From contig CAJNDS010000402.1 in assembly GCA_905221605.1 (NCBI GenBank), positions 701,818 to 765,817 of the forward strand: a stretch of DNA of 64,000 nucleotides. Direction: 5' to 3'. The notes below the pieces were generated by a model. The model had not been told where the DNA came from, made no database searches, and saw nothing but the letters and a program-made list of their open reading frames with translations. Source of the stretch: Symbiodinium natans (lineage: Eukaryota > Sar > Dinophyceae > Suessiales > Symbiodiniaceae). The translations under genes were made by a program, and so were the position numbers. This document shows positions 12,458 to 24,026 of this stretch, one piece after another; positions within the stretch are counted from its first letter, which is position 1, and every line of letters starts with the position of its first letter.

Positions 12458-13318
12458 GCTTTTGCTTCTCAGGTTCTGGACGTGTGTGGGCTTCCCTTCA
12501 CGTTGGTGGCAATCGGTGAAACACTTTCACACGGTTTCCGAGGCTTTTGATGCGGGCCCTTAGCTTCCCTGCAACATTTCATGGTACGTAGAACACCGAC
12601 AGCGACGCAACATGTTGCACGTAGGACTTCGGTCAGCTTGCGTCCGTTTTGTTGGTGTTTTTGATATCAGAAAGACATGTGGGGGCTATGCTTTTCTTAG
12701 ATCCACATATTTGGGCATGTATCACGAATCCTCACCGGTCGCAATCGAACTCGGCGGTTGTTGCCAAAATACCCACCTACCAGTGCGCGAGTCAAACACA
12801 TAGGGGTAGGGTATGGTAGGGTGATCCCTTGATGCTTGCACAGTGCTTTGGCACAAGTTCGTGGCCTTGTCGGTTACAGACAAGCACAGTCGTGTTTCGC
12901 TTACCTCCTATGGATCCAGGCATCTGCCGACTCTCCGGAGGAGATTCGGAATTTCATGCGAAGCTTCCTGCTGAGCTGCTCGCCTTTAACGATCAAGAGA
13001 TTCTCTTCGAATTGAGAGTTTCTTTCGTTTTGGTCCTTCTGGTGTCTTTGCGTGTCCACCCCGACGAACTTTGCTAGGTTCCGCATTGGTAGGCAGCAAG
13101 CCTTGTCAATGTAGTTGCGCCAAGAAGTCTGGCAAGCCAATGCAAGCAAGGGGTGTTGGGGGACCCAGCGCTCGGGCACAGTTCGGCTTTACTGACGAAT
13201 GCTTTGCTGTAGCTTGACACTTTGAACGTTAGGGAATGTCTGCGAGCGCTGAGTGCGGTCAAATGCTGCCAAGTCTTGTGCGGTTCTCTCCAAACGCATG
13301 CGAGCTGCGAGGTTTAAG

Positions 13319-13512
13319 ACGCAGAGCCTCGGTGGCAAGAGATGCGGAAGCGACCATCTATCAAACGTCTTCTTGGAGAGAAGGATCGGACTTGCGTGCT
13401 TCTGCCTCACGCGCCAGTTGATCAGCTCAAATTTGCCTTGAAGCAGATTGGATCCCAAGGGGTGCTCCTCAGCGCAGTCGAGCATGACGCTGCCTCTGAG
13501 GCCCTTGGCTGA
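13319..13512 (+). CDS. Terminal exon of an unassigned gene
   Basis: The frame ...WQEMRKRPSIKRLLGEKDR, then VLLPHAPVDQLKFALKQIG and SQGVLLSAVEHDAASEALG, runs to TGA at 13510-13512. Composition is that of a globular, positively charged protein. The preceding exon is not fixed. An antisense frame over the same bases (13189-13485) is less protein-like. I do not recognise the family. Confidence 0.4.
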
Positions 13513-15305
13513 TACTTAGGAAGGGCCTGAAATCAAGGGTGCGGGCCAAAGTGGCTCTGCTTGCCAAGTGGATCTTGGCTCGCCTTCAATGCCACAAGAC
13601 AAACATGCAAACATCTTCCCTCCCTCCGCCCCAACCCCTTGAGTCACGAAATGGAGAGCCGACGAGTACTCTGTAGTAGACCGGGCATCGCCAGAAGCAA
13701 AGCGAAGAATTGGCCAAACCCTCCCTCCCAGTGGAGCCCTTGTAGCCTCAGAGTCTGAAGAGACTTTAAAAGAGCTTTTATTGGCTAATTGCGTGCCTGC
13801 CTATTCCACCCCGCGATGATGGTAGTAGAAGCTCTTGTTGTTCTTTCCGCACACGAGAAGATCCAACCTGTTCGCAAGAGTCCACCCACATCTTCCCGCC
13901 TCGGCTTCCAGGCTGACGTGCAAAGCTTGAGCTCTGCAGGTTTCCTCGCTCAAGGCTTTTGCAAGTTCAACTCGGGTACGTGCAGGGTGGGCATTGTTCT
14001 TGTCAGGTCCTTGATGCAGAGCATTTTGCAAGATTTGGCCTTGCACTTTCATACTGGTGACCGTTGATAACGCGCTTGCTTCATGAGTAGAAATTAGTTT
14101 TCCGGTAAAAGCATGGTATCTAGAGTGGGTGTCTCACATGTCTCACTTTCGGGACGGAGGTTCTGTCTTGCCACACCATCCCAGGCTGGACCTGCCGCAG
14201 CATGAGCTGCGCAGCTGCAAGGATGCTAAAGCCAACAAGCCACTGCAAACTTTGGAGCGTTCTGTGCATTTTGGCTGCTCTAAGGTAGGAGCAGCTCGGA
14301 ATTCTTCCAAGAATGAGCTTGCCCTGCACGCATGCGGCTATCTGCAGTGTACTCAGGGTACCGACGTACTCCATGTCACAGCGGTATGGTACCTTCTGCA
14401 ACTGATATATGATATGAACTATGGAACATGACGGCAGCATCCCACGACTGACACAAAGCATGGTCTTCGCATTGAATTCACGCATGCATGAGGCTCATGA
14501 CCCATCTCTTGCAAGCTGATGGTAGCTCAGTTGCTTTTGAAGAAACAGAATTTAGGGTCACCGTGTGATGCCCACAGCTACTTCCCAAGCATAGGTGTAA
14601 GAACCGAAAGAAGGATGGCTGGATGTTTGCTTGCCAGTGGTGGGAAAGTGTCTCAGCAGATTGCACACCATCGCGATAATCGCGTGAACCTTTTGACCAG
14701 AAGTCACTGGTGTTCTGTGCACAAGCCCTTCATCCAAGCGAAGCTTCGCCATTGCCATGCCGACGTGCTACCAGTTTGTGATTTCCATGAGCTACATGGC
14801 CTTGATGACGATTATTTCGGCACACCAGCAAAACCGAGCGAGCCCTGCAAGGTCCTCCTGTGTTTGCCATCAGCCATAGCACTTATGACATATGATAAGA
14901 GAGTGCCCTTCAGACCAGGCATTTGCCTGAGCAGAGGCCTCCGAAACTCAGAACCGACAGGATCTTGCACCATGCTGCGCACAGTGATGCAACCGCATGA
15001 AACCTCCCTTTTGAGCAACTGCCTTTTGAAAGCTTACAGAATCGCCTGCTGTCCTCTTCGGAGTTCTTGATTTTGGGCTCCTGGGGCAGTGGCAATTGAT
15101 GGGCACGCGGAACGATTTTCAACACGGACCTGCACTCCCGTTACTCTGATAGTGCTATTTTGAGTAGGCCAGTCACATGTGTCGACCCATTGCAGATGAT
15201 TGCAGTTCCGATTTTCATTCCCGGCCCGATTTGCTTTGATGCCAGAGTCCTTATTGCGGAAAAGCACAAGAGATTCTTACGAGTCTGATTTGCTAGTGGC
15301 TGCTA

Positions 15306-16082
15306 ATGCTTCTTGAGTGCGTGCTGTTTCTCTGTGGGTTCAATCCGACTCTGTGCCGTGTATGGATATGCAAGCCAGTGCTTGGTAGCGTGGAAGTCCG
15401 CCGCAAATGCGAGAGACGTCCCACCTTCTGCGTGCCAACAGCTCTTGAGAAGCGTGGCGCACTGCTGACCCAATGCATTGTGTCGAAGGGACAGGCTGAT
15501 GCCTTGCTTCTCGCACAGGGCTCGTCGCAGTGCTCAGATGGCTTGCGTGCGCGCTTGGAATCCCACAAAACCCTTGCGACATGCCCAGCAGCAGCCTTGA
15601 AAGCCCTCCCGGCCCCCCCCCCCAAAGAAACGAAATTATTCCAGAATTTGCACCAGGAACTGAATTCACGAGTTGCTTTGCACGTGGCCAAAAGGTGCAG
15701 CTGCAGGTGCTTCGGGCTCACCGCTGTCCGGTGGGGATCAGTCCAGGAGCAATTGAGACAGGCTGATACGATGCAAGGGCAGCTTGGGTTCGCTTGTGCA
15801 GCTTGGGCACAGTGCTTTGCTAAGTATGGCGTGAAGGTGTCTGCTATTTCGCTTCAATGTAACCGAAAGCATGCATGTGACACCTTGCAAAGAGGCTCTT
15901 GCTGCACTTGGTGTTGGTGCACGATGGTGTGCTTAGGCCGGGCCTGTCCTGGAAATCCAAAGCACCGCCTCAGCCCTGGCAGGGTCGCCTCGTGCCTCGT
16001 GCAAAGCGGCATCAGAGAAAGTCAGATGACGTGGTGGGACGTATATAGCTTGCCGGCGTCCTTGTCGCATTTGCGTATTTGA
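15306..16082 (+). CDS. Hypothetical 258-codon open frame, doubtful
   Basis: The longest uninterrupted frame on the + strand here, starting with an ATG. It is Cys-rich with no domain I recognise; parts such as the stretch after 15395 look translated, others (around 15900) do not. Given how often frames in this window read across stop-free introns, it may be a mosaic of exon and intron or pure chance. Confidence 0.15.
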   Translation: MLLECVLFLCGFNPTLCRVWICKPVLGSVEVRRKCERRPTFCVPTALEKRGALLTQCIVSKGQADALLLAQGSSQCSDGLRARLESHKTLATCPAAALKALPAPPPKETKLFQNLHQELNSRVALHVAKRCSCRCFGLTAVRWGSVQEQLRQADTMQGQLGFACAAWAQCFAKYGVKVSAISLQCNRKHACDTLQRGSCCTWCWCTMVCLGRACPGNPKHRLSPGRVASCLVQSGIRESQMTWWDVYSLPASLSHLRI

Positions 16083-16800
16083 ATAGGCAACACCGCAAGA
16101 CGCAAGGGTCCTCTTAGGGCGATAGCACCGCAGTATCATTAGAGAAGAGCGCGTTGGAAAAAAGGCGCGAATACCAAAAGACTAACGCCCAGGGGGCTCG
16201 GCCTGAATGGTCGCCTAAGACCGGTCTGCTGGCTACGCCAGCCATGGCCGGAACGGCTTCAAACAAGGGCAATACCTGGCTCAACAGTACTGAAAGGTCG
16301 CGTTCTACTGAAAAGTCAGTGAGGAGAAGGTGCCGCGAACACGTATATAGCCCCACCCGAGGCAAAGCCAAGGCATATCAATATGCCGAGTACGTTTGCA
16401 TGAACATGCACTGACTGGTTTACGCAAAAACGGAGGCTGAAACACAGCCAACCCCACTCACAAATATCTCATGTATGTAGCAGATCAAACATGAGCATGC
16501 AATGCCCCAATGCTTAATTTAGCTCTGCTTAAGCAGGCTGTGGGGGAGATGGGGGTGGGCTGCAGGCTTGGGGGCAATACAAAGCCGGGCTTGCATTTTT
16601 TTTTTGTGCCGGAGTTTCTGCCTTGAGAACTCTACTCTCTCGCTGGCTTAGACCTGCATTTCTGCCTTAGGTAAGTTACTCTCTGCCGGATTTCTGCTTC
16701 TGCAGAAGCATGGGGGCTTGGAAAAACGACTGCTGACTAAATTGTCGTTGTGGATTGTGTGTCTGAATTGCGAGGGTATCAGGGTATTCGTGGGTAATAA

Positions 16801-16818
16801 GGGGGGGGGGGGGGGGGG
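16801..16818. repeat. Poly-G tract (18 G)
   Basis: Uninterrupted G homopolymer in non-coding sequence. Confidence 0.95.
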
Positions 16819-17735
16819 ATGGGATGTTTTCTCTATAGCTAGACTAGGCAATGTCCGTCTTCACACGGCATCGAACAGGGCACGCTGCATACAAGGGGTT
16901 AGGACATAGCCAGTCCCAAGACAAACACGAACCGAGAAATATCTGACACGCCGTGTGTTTTTGCATGATCAGACACTCTGTCATTCTGAAGATGCCGGTG
17001 GGTAAACCAGTACTTCCGCGCGGAAAGATGATAAAGATGCGACACAACAGTCCGCTGGTCGGATCGTCTTGGCATCTGCTCTCGCATCCTGAACCCACAG
17101 AGGCCGCCCATGCCCAAGATGCCCGGCTTCCTGGCAAAGGACGTCTTGCCGGGGAAACTGGCAAAACAATGGCATCACACCGCCAGAATGATGAGAATGA
17201 TCAGCAGCTTTCGCAAACCGATTGAGCCAGTTGTGAATTGCACCTTCGATTCCACGCCTGTTGAAGGAGGAGGGGGAAGAAGTGCCAGGGCATGCCGCTT
17301 CACTGGGACCTGCAGCGGCCAAGTTTCTTGGCTCAAGGGCGACAGGGCAGGGCCTAGCCGGGTCTTATCAGCTCTATGACATCTATAGGAGTAGCCTTCT
17401 GAGAGACTACTGTAGGAAAGTGGCAGGCCTTCGTTGCTGTCAGGAGCCCCGCGGTTTCTTGAGCAGACGGGGAGTTAAAATACTCCCTTGGGTTGATTGG
17501 GTGTACGTGCGCCCATGGCATACCGATGCATGTTTAATTTGTTAAAGTGTCCGGTGGTGGTAGACAAGCAAGCCCTTCTTGCATACACGTGGCACGTGTA
17601 GCGGTGAACTTGGGAAAGGAAAGGGTTCTGTCTGTGCAAATATGTTTCGCTTGTGTCGCAAAACGCTCAGCTGAATGTGGACAGCTCACAATACAGCACC
17701 CAACCATCTTTGGCTTTCTTAACGCATGCTTGCAG

Positions 17736-19660
17736 AACTCAGAACTGCTGCCAAAGTGCATGCTGCCAGACACGCCCGACATCCGAGGATCCCTGCAGGC
17801 CCTGCTGGTCCCACAGCAGAGGCGGTCGCGGCAGCCGAGCCTGCTGCGGCAACCGAGCCTTTAGCAGCAGCTTCTGCAGCTTCACCTGCCACGCCAGGGC
17901 CGAAGACAGCTCTGTACAATTCAAAGCCAGCCTCACAGAAGCGCCATAGAATGCCCTAAAGATCGCCTCGCCCTGGCAAGAAGCGGCCTAGAGACCTATG
18001 GGAGGAGCCATGCCTGCGCGTGCGCCAGTTGTGCGAGCCGAAACTATTGTAGAAGATTGCACCCGACTCAAGATCGAGGTCCTACTGGACCGAGGTCCAG
18101 ACGGACGAAGGCTCGGTCTGCACACCAAGTTTCAACGGCTTGGAAGGAGAATCTTGGAAGCGTGTTGTGGCGGAAACAGCCGTCGCAGAATGTTCTGCGC
18201 CTGGCCTGGAATTGCAGCTGTGGGCGTCGCGGAGCATGCTTTGCGTGTCCTTTCTCGATACACAGCCATTCAAGCCTTATATTGCTTGTATTGTTTTTGT
18301 CTTGTCAGGCGACGTCTACTACCACAATGAGGAGACTGATGAGACGGCCTGGGAGTTGCCTCCAGGGGGTGTGGCAGAAGCCTTGGTCGCATGGATGATC
18401 CTGCGACAACACGGTCAGGTGAACAGGAAGAGGAAAGGAAAAAAACAAGGAAAGTATTGTCAAGTTATTATCTTGCCTTCCTCAGGTCCGGAAACCTGAG
18501 GAAGAGGTCCCGGAGCCGGCTCCGGCTGCGCAGCCAGCACAGCCAACTGAGCCTGCGCAGCCTGCACCAGCCCAGCGACCAGAGGCACAGGGAGGGCATC
18601 TTGCCGCATGGCATGTTTCATTCAGTGATGTCCGCATCAAGATCACTGTTATGCCAGTGATGAAGTTGCGGAGTTATGAATGGTTGAGACGCGTATTCTG
18701 AATTCTGCAAGAGATGGCAAATGCCACATGTCGCCGTACCACGCAGTGCATTGCAGACATCTGGCACAAAGACAGCTGGTGCCGAAAACAATGTGCACAT
18801 GCCATTGGTAGTTAGCCGGCTGCGCATAGGATGCACCTATTGCTCATTGAAGAGAAATAAATCGGGAACAAGAACGGCGGGATTGCGGCTAGCTAAGGGG
18901 TTAACCACCCATACTGCGCAATTTTGTTAAGACGGACATGGCTTAGAACTGCTGATCCACAACTGTGCGTCCCTGGGCAGATGTTTGTAGACATTCAAGA
19001 ACTTACACAAGGTCTCTTTGTGTTTCTCACATAGGCCGCGAGCCTAGCGTTGCGATGGACGCCATGGACCCACCAATCGAGGTGGAGACCTTGATAGCAC
19101 CAGCCACGACCTCAATTTGAAATCGATGCCAAGGTAGACGCGGCCAGCAGTAGGTGAGTACATGTGCGTCTGCGCTGCTAGTACCATGCAGATCCAAAGC
19201 TTCATCCAAGCACTCCTCGTCCCAGAGCCAGGAGCGGCAACAGAGTCTAAAGTTTGATTTGACGGCCGACGAAGTCGACGACCTTGGCCCAAAGGGAGAC
19301 GAGTGACCTGGCAGCTGGCATTTCAAGCCTTGCACGTGCTCAAGCATGCAGCAGGCTGAAAGAGGGGACGCTGAGGATAAGGCCTTGCCTAGCAACAAGC
19401 TTGTGGGGACACAAGCGCCCTAAGCTCTGACCTAGTGCTGTGCCAGCCCTTAGGGGCCCTAAGCGCATGACTCGGGAATGACGCAGCCCCCTCTCTTCAT
19501 GCCTCCGATTTGTGCACACTACTTGGCCGAGGTTTGCCTTCCGCAAGGAGGTGGTGAAGTTGCGCTCGTTCATCGACAGTCGTTTTGCAAAGCAAGCGCG
19601 GATGTTGGAGCTGATGTCCACCCAATTGAAGCCACCCGGTGGAATGTTATGTACTTGCTG
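17736..19660 (+). CDS. WW-domain protein with Pro/Ala-rich linkers
   Basis: WW domains bind proline-rich peptides. The domain is split by a GC-AG intron (18111-18308): exon ~18060-18110 gives YWTEVQTDEG, exon 18309-~18368 gives DVYYHNEETDETAWELPPGG, with both tryptophans, the YYHN core and the closing proline. Flanking low-complexity exons support one gene: 17736-17956 (Ala-rich, PAGPAGPTAEAVAAAEPAAA..) and 18486-~18610 (VRKPEEEVPEPAPAAQPAQP..). Possible later exons on the same strand: ~19042-19110, ~19219-19306 (ERQQSLKFDLTADEVDDLGP) and ~19535-19660 (FRKEVVKLRSFIDSRFAKQA, coiled-coil-like). The start codon and several junctions are not fixed. The composition resembles WW splicing or RNA-processing factors, but that is only suggestive. 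Confidence 0.6.
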
Positions 19661-20259
19661 AGGCAGCGATCGCAGCAGAACCATTAATGGTTTGCCGCAG
19701 ATCAACGCATGCAACCTGCATCCAAGGCTGATGCACCGATTCCCCGATGGCAAAGCCGTCACTATACCCAGGAATGCAGATAATCCCACGGAGACCGTTG
19801 AGGACCTTGTTTTTTGCGGGTGATCGACATGAATCTGGAGCAACCCCCATGTTTAGCTCACTTACACGTCCTAAAGAAGCAAGGCTGTCTACGTAGTTGC
19901 TAACGTCTGCTCTTCGAAGGCATGTCAAACTGACAGGAACTCGGCCAGCCTGCTGGGCTCGAAGACCAGCCAGGCTCGCCTCGCGCCCCGTCTCAACCAG
20001 AGGATCTAAAGATTCTAAAGGTTGTTTCACGTTGTTTCATTGGCACTGTCGCACTCTGGACGGCTCGGCGCCTTCGACCTCTGCCGTTGCCGTGTACACT
20101 CGCTCGCTTCATGTTTCAGGTGCAGCACCGACTCTGGCCAGGTGGGTGCATGTAGACCGAATTCATGGAATGTGGGCAGGGGAGTTAGGGCGCCTCAGTC
20201 CTCCTTCTCCATGCTAAGAGGCGCATGAGTTTCAGCCACGAGCATGTTTGCAACACGGC

Positions 20260-21850
20260 CCCCCCCTTAAAAATCTGGCAATGGGGGGGGGGGGGGGTAA
20301 CCCCCAGCGCCGCCTATTTCCGGGGCTGCGCGCCGCTTATTTTGCAACAGTGGGGGGGGGGGGGGTAGAAAAATAAGCGGGGAATTATCGGTTAACTTAA
20401 GTTATGGGGCTGCCTGGCATGTTAAACAAACAGCATGGGATGTAGAGCCCAACTCATTCCTTTCGACGAGGAGTTTAGAGGATAGGGGCTGAAAGCTTAA
20501 TTAAGGGGTTCCAGGTTTGGGTTCGGTTGAAGGGTTGGTGTCTTGAGGATGTAAAGAGGTTGAGTCTTTGGGCTTCAGGGTCCAGGGCTGGTTTGGTGAA
20601 GGATCAGTTCCTAAATTGTCCTGCGTAGCTGTGCACATAACTTAGTCATGCGTTTGTTTTCCTATGTTCAAACTAGATTCGCAAACACAGGCATAGCATT
20701 GTTCCCTCGGCCTAACACAGATTATGAAGGGCGCTTTACAGGAGTCTCGCAATCTTGGGAGGGGTAGAGGGCAAGTGAGAAATAGGCACGCAGGGCATGC
20801 TTTGCACTCCTTTACAGATCGGTCTCTGACTCTAGGACTCCACCGGCTGGAAACAGGTGGCGGGGGGGGGGGGTTGCGGTGGGTCCTAAAGGGCAAGGCC
20901 TGTTGCACGCTACAGTCCCCCCCCCTCCTTCCCGCTTATTTCTTTTTTGTCCTATGGGTCCCACAAAGGTCCCACAGACAGCCAGAAATAGGCGGCGAGC
21001 CGGGGCTCTGGGGGGGCAGGGCCTCTTGCGCGCTACAGTCCCCCCCCCGCCTTCCCGCTTATTTCTGGGGTGTTCCCGATCCCATAGGGGTCCCACAGAC
21101 AGCCAGAAATGCCAGAAACAGGCGGCGAGGGCGGGGGTTTGGGGTGGGTCATAAAGGGCAGGGCCTCTTGCGCGCCACAGTGCCCCCCTCCTTCCCGCTT
21201 ATTTTTGGGGCGTTCCCGGTCCCAGGGTCCCACAGACAGCCAGGAAACATCCTAACAGTCGCACAACACGTCCCACAGACAGCCAGACAGGGACTCTTGC
21301 ACGCTACAGTTAGTCCCCTTCCCCCGCCCTTTGCAGGTGGGATAAAGGCTTCCCACGCGCATGCCAAATGGGCGGGGAAGGCGAGGGGGTTTTGGGGCGG
21401 ATAGGCACAGCCCACATGTGACAGCTCGTCCCTCTTGTGTCTGTTCCGGAACCTGCTGCGACACGATGGCGGGTGAAACTCATTGAGGTCTTTCGAATTT
21501 CGCCCGCCGTCGTGTTGTAGGTTCAGGAACAGACACAACAAAGGACAAGCTGTCACATGTGGGCTGTGCCTAGCCAGTTTGGGCGAGCAACACTCCCGGG
21601 GCCACACTTCACAAACTCAATTTGGCCATGAAACGTACACTCAGGATCGAGGTTCCAAATCAGACACGCAGCAGACACAGACGCCGGTGAAGACAGCTCG
21701 CGCTAAAATGGTTTCTGTCCGAGTGCCTTTCTGAGAGAACATGCCTTGCTACAGTCCCCCTCCCCCCCCCGAAACCTTAAAAAAACGAAATACACGGGCC
21801 GCCTATTTCCGGACCACCCCCCACCCCCCCCCCCCCACAAGGGGGGGGGC
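20260..21850. repeat. Cluster of related G/C-tract repeats
   Basis: At least four copies of a unit of roughly 120-140 bases: 'GGGCC-TTGC-CGCTACAGT', a C tract, 'CTTCCCGCTTATTT', then 'GGTCCCACAGACAGCCAG'. The CTACAGT-like landmark falls at about 20911, 21034, 21176 and 21304, with a further related copy near 21750. The outer parts (20260-20365 and 21740-21850) share 'GCCTATTTCCGG' and poly-G/C runs. A 226-codon frame (20724-21404) crosses the repeats and is not taken as a gene. The bases from 20400 to 20700 hold nothing recognisable. Confidence 0.8.
21399..21575. repeat. Long imperfect inverted repeat (fold-back element)
   Basis: Left arm about 21399-21482, right arm about 21495-21575, loop of roughly a dozen bases. 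The outermost stretch 'AGGCACAGCCCACATGTGACAGC' is matched exactly by the reverse complement at the right end; inner arms match with scattered substitutions. It sits at the edge of the G/C-tract repeat cluster. Could be a small fold-back or MITE-like element; no coding capacity. Confidence 0.85.
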
Positions 21851-22579
21851 ACTTTTGCAACTATATGAGTTGTGCAACATGCATGCCAGGCCACCTAGGA
21901 CTTAGGAAGTCTTTGGCAGCACTTCGACACGCCTTCATGTTTCAGGACTGACGATAGATGTTGACAATTCGTCTTGGCAGGTCACAGTCCGAGTTGACGG
22001 TGATCAGTTCAAAGCCTTCAGAGGATGACCAGGGCCCAAGAGAGAGGCCGAGAACGATACGCATCTTACATACCCGTGGTTTTTGGAATCCCTGCGAATG
22101 CACGTTGAGACTACTGCAATGTTGTGGTGGACATTCACTTCACTTTCCAGGGGATTTGCGAGCTACATTGTTGTTGCAACGTAGGTTCAGCCATGTCCCG
22201 AACCCCTGATGACAGGCCCACCCTCAGCCGAGGGAGTTCTAAGCAGCGCCGGCCTCAACACCTGGTGCTGAAAGCAGGACGAGCTCTCCCGAGCATCAGA
22301 ATCTACATTCATCTATGTACATAACTAGAACCGGACTCTCCAGTGTGAAAGGCAGATTGTGCGAGGCAGTGGTGGGAGGGCACCCTCGTCCTGAATGTCA
22401 TCAGCTTTGATGAGTACAGTACCCCATAGTACCCCCACCCTCCTCCCGACCTTCAGAAGGTTCCTTGCGAGGCACATTGCCCGACCACAGTCCACCTGCA
22501 ATGACCTGCACAGACCCGGCGAGGCCACTTACAAAGTACATCAAAATCATCGAAGGGTACAGGGATGTACAGAAGTTGC

Positions 22580-23011
22580 ATATATAGTTGCATCTTTCAG
22601 ACTTCGCTTCAGATTCAAGGTCCTTTGTGCGCAGTTCCGTCAGGGAGCAGCAGAGGAAGGCTGAGGCGCAGACTTTTTCACTCCCGAGATGTAGTGGCAA
22701 TAGTTGCATCATGGAAGCGAAGCTGCTTCTCATGGCAGTGGGGGCGTTTCGCTGAAGCCGAAGTCGTCCCTGTGCAACTCTTCCCCCCTGCTTTCCCAGG
22801 AAGCAGCCCAGCAATCTGCCAGCACATTCACGAGTGTCTGGGCTGGACACGGAGTGCGAGCTGGTCACAGACTGTACGGGAACTGGCGGATGCTTCAATG
22901 CTCTGGTGTAAGCTTTCTTACAATAGAGAGCCGGATATGCAATCTATCGAAGTCGAGACAGTTGAGAACGACGCATGTGTAGAGATATATATCAGTTCCA
23001 CCGATGTTTGA
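22580..23011 (+). CDS. Coding-like exons, possibly 5' part of the ion channel gene
   Basis: Two translated-looking pieces: ~22594-22685 (SFVRSSVREQQRKAEAQTF) and ~22802-22960 (AICQHIHECLGWTRSASW followed by SQTVRELADAS). They lie upstream of, and on the same strand as, the channel and could be its cytoplasmic N-terminus. No family match, and junctions are unsolved. The interval 21900-22560 shows nothing recognisable, and 23011-24020 has only a short hydrophobic snippet near 23655-23730. Confidence 0.25.
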   Translation: MYSCIFQTSLQIQGPLCAVPSGSSRGRLRRRLFHSRDVVAIVASWKRSCFSWQWGRFAEAEVVPVQLFPPAFPGSSPAICQHIHECLGWTRSASWSQTVRELADASMLWCKLSYNREPDMQSIEVETVENDACVEIYISSTDV

Positions 23012-24026
23012 TGCGGGGAAAGCCGTGATGTAAGGTTGTAAGGCAGAATCAGGCATGCCCCTTCCAAAGGTGCATCTCATTCTCATGGGCAGGATGCCTG
23101 TTTTCTGAGGTCAGTTGAGACGGATGAACACCCTTGAGACGGAAACTTGGCACCTTAGAATTCGTCAAGGTTAGGGCACCCTTAGGCTGGCTGATGCTGA
23201 TCGAAGTTTTAGCACTGTCTTTACTGTCTTACTGCCGCATCTGCCGCTCGAGACTAGAAGTGACTTTTGTCTGGGGTACCTGCTAATCATTGCTCAACAG
23301 ACGAATCCTGGCAGCAACTCTGCTCTGAGCCTAGGACGTATTCGGCAGTGGACCGTTTCGAGTCTTCTGTCTTCGCGTCGTGACGCACTCCATGTTCACC
23401 AACTGCCGCTGGGATCCGCAGGTTGCTGTGCCACTCAATGACTCAATGTTGATGACGCTTGCACATGTGGTCGGGCCGTAACAGAAGCCGGCTGAGCACA
23501 TCCTAAGCTTTAAGAGCAATGGTTGGCGAGCGGATCAAAAAAAGCAATCACTATGGCCCCGCTTAGCCGCTTGAAGCGAAGTCAATGGTCGGTGGACCCT
23601 AACAGGCCAAAGTAGTTTATGTTCAAGTTGCATAGGGTGCATGGAATCCAAGGCATTATGTTCCTGATCCTGGTGAATCTGATCTTGCAGCTGGCTTTGA
23701 AGTTTGCATTGGCACATATTGGCACATATGGGGCACTCATGTTGTGGCTTCGTTCGTTCATGTTCGTTCGTCTATGTGGACGCATGGTTGCCCTGATTTG
23801 AAAAGCAGGCTTGGTGTGGAGGTCGACGTAGCCACACAACTGGGGCAAGATGTGACTGGGCTCATAGTGGCCAACATCAGGCAACCTGCTCGATCGCCCT
23901 GCGGCCTTTTTCCTCTTTGAGAATTCCATCGTCCAACCTAGTGACCACCCCATGCACGAATCCCAGCATTTGCACTTGCAAAGCCCCTTTGTGGACCTCC
24001 GATCTTAGGATATTCCCAAAGCATAT

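Larger units (their letters stand above)
13513..17730. other. No gene assignable
   Basis: Only isolated coding-like snippets are visible, for example ~14752-14835 on + (a hydrophobic stretch around FVISMSYMALMTIISA) and 17261-17400 on +. A run of 18 G lies at 16801-16818 and a C tract near 15608. No repeats of note otherwise. The 258-codon + frame at 15306-16082 is listed separately. Confidence 0.4.

Noticed and set aside
20724-21404. A 226-codon frame on the + strand
   Set aside because: Runs through the G/C-tract repeat units; the apparent peptide repeats come from the DNA repeat.
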